A DNA stretch of 64,000 bases from Aeromicrobium sp. (GTDB taxonomy: Bacteria; Actinomycetota; Actinomycetes; Propionibacteriales; Nocardioidaceae). The notes beneath the pieces are model-generated. The model saw only the letters and a list, made by a program, of their open reading frames with translations, made no database searches and was not told the DNA's origin. Each line of letters opens with the position of its first letter. Position 1 is the stretch's first letter. A program made the translations under genes and the position numbers. This document shows, in pieces, positions 63,590 through 64,000 of this stretch. The stretch lies in the NCBI RefSeq assembly GCF_023146395.1, contig NZ_JAGLCD010000001.1:1-64000 (forward strand). The letters run 5' to 3'.

Positions 63590-64000
63590 GCGAGACCACC
63601 CCGACCTGGGCCGGGGTCGAGTCCGCAGCCGCGCTGCTCGACGGCATCGCGGAGGAGACGCCGCTCGCGCACTCGCGCTGGCTCAGCGAGCTCACCGGCA
63701 CCGAGGTCATGCTCAAGTGCGAGAACCTGCAGCGCACCGGGTCGTTCAAGCTCCGGGGCGCCTACACGCGGATCTCGCGCCTGTCGCCGGCCGAGCGCCG
63801 GGCCGGAGTCGTGGCCGCCTCGGCCGGGAACCACGCCCAGGGCGTCGCGCTGGCGGCACAGATGCTCGGCATCCCGGCCCGGATCTACATGCCCGAGGGC
63901 GCCGCGCTGCCCAAGGTGCAGGCCACGCAGGGCTACGGCGCCGAGATCGAGCTCGTCGGGGTCGACGTCGGGGCCAGCATCGCAGCCGCGCAGGAGTACT
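63586..64000 (+). CDS. Threonine ammonia-lyase (IlvA/TdcB), 5' part
   Basis: The window ends after about 138 codons. MSETTPTWAGVESAAALLDG is followed by the PLP-lysine motif ENLQRTGSFKLRGAYTRI, then SAGNHAQGVALAAQ and YMPEGAALPKVQATQGYGAEI, all typical of biosynthetic or catabolic threonine dehydratase. It deaminates Thr to 2-oxobutyrate for isoleucine synthesis. Whether an ACT domain follows cannot be seen. ATG 63586 overlaps the AI-2E stop. Confidence 0.93.
   Translation, partial: MSETTPTWAGVESAAALLDGIAEETPLAHSRWLSELTGTEVMLKCENLQRTGSFKLRGAYTRISRLSPAERRAGVVAASAGNHAQGVALAAQMLGIPARIYMPEGAALPKVQATQGYGAEIELVGVDVGASIAAAQEY

Overview
The window is high-GC actinobacterial DNA. Gene order, GTG starts, 1-4 bp stop/start overlaps and very frequent leaderless promoters suggest a member of the Propionibacteriales, probably Nocardioidaceae (Aeromicrobium/Nocardioides-like); this assignment is inference. 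From memory, the block from pmt to ppx (about 17.9-52.8 kb) follows the mycobacterial pmt-rsmI-metG-tatD-rpfB-ksgA-ispE ... pth-rplY-prs-glmU ... mfd-mazG-eno-ftsB-DUF501-ppx order, rearranged in places. It carries two atypical tRNA genes.

Layout. 0-1 kb: REP-like repeats and a Tat-exported L,D-transpeptidase lipoprotein. 1.2-3.8 kb: a secreted beta-helix protein built from four ~144-residue modules. 3.9-6.7 kb: two sigma/membrane-protein pairs (sigma with RskA-like anti-sigma; ECF sigma with a DUF4349 protein). 6.8-15 kb: a complete Flp/Tad pilus locus (tadG, tadE, two small pilins, cpaB, tadZ, tadA, tadB, tadC) without a prepilin peptidase. 15.1-17.5 kb: alkane hydroxylase operon alkB-rubA-rubB followed by a tetR gene, with a clustered half-site operator. 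17.5-20.7 kb: a guanidine exporter under a guanidine-III riboswitch, pmt, and a repeat-bounded AbiEi/DUF559 endonuclease-like gene inserted between pmt and rsmI. 20.7-29 kb: housekeeping genes rsmI, metG, tatD, rpfB, ksgA, ispE and an ABC-F ATPase. 29-33.7 kb: marR/amidase divergon, methyltransferase, tRNA-Gln, CPBP protease and an NAD(P)-binding protein. 33.8-36.2 kb: glmU-prs. 36.2-43.5 kb: a GH6 hydrolase, a response regulator, a lipoprotein, a GT2 transferase, a degenerate GGDEF protein and a histidine kinase, possibly one exopolysaccharide module. 43.5-53.6 kb: rplY-pth, mfd, mazG, eno-ftsB-DUF501, ppx, tRNA-Leu and trmB. 53.7-58 kb: DinB-like, Bax-inhibitor-like, SGNH hydrolase, phosphatase and pirin. 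58.1-60.5 kb: an SDR and a CYP102-like P450 behind a 27-bp palindrome. 60.6-64 kb: truncated Uma2, HspR-type hsp20, msrA, an AI-2E permease and the 5' part of ilvA.

The most unusual items are: the endonuclease cassette bounded by complex inverted repeats (19.44-20.66 kb); the reductase-less CYP102-like P450 with Trp in place of the conserved heme-loop Phe; the type-I tRNA-Leu(UAA); GGGACT boxes around the pilus promoters; and the polysaccharide-signalling cluster. All calls come from reading the sequence. No database search was possible.
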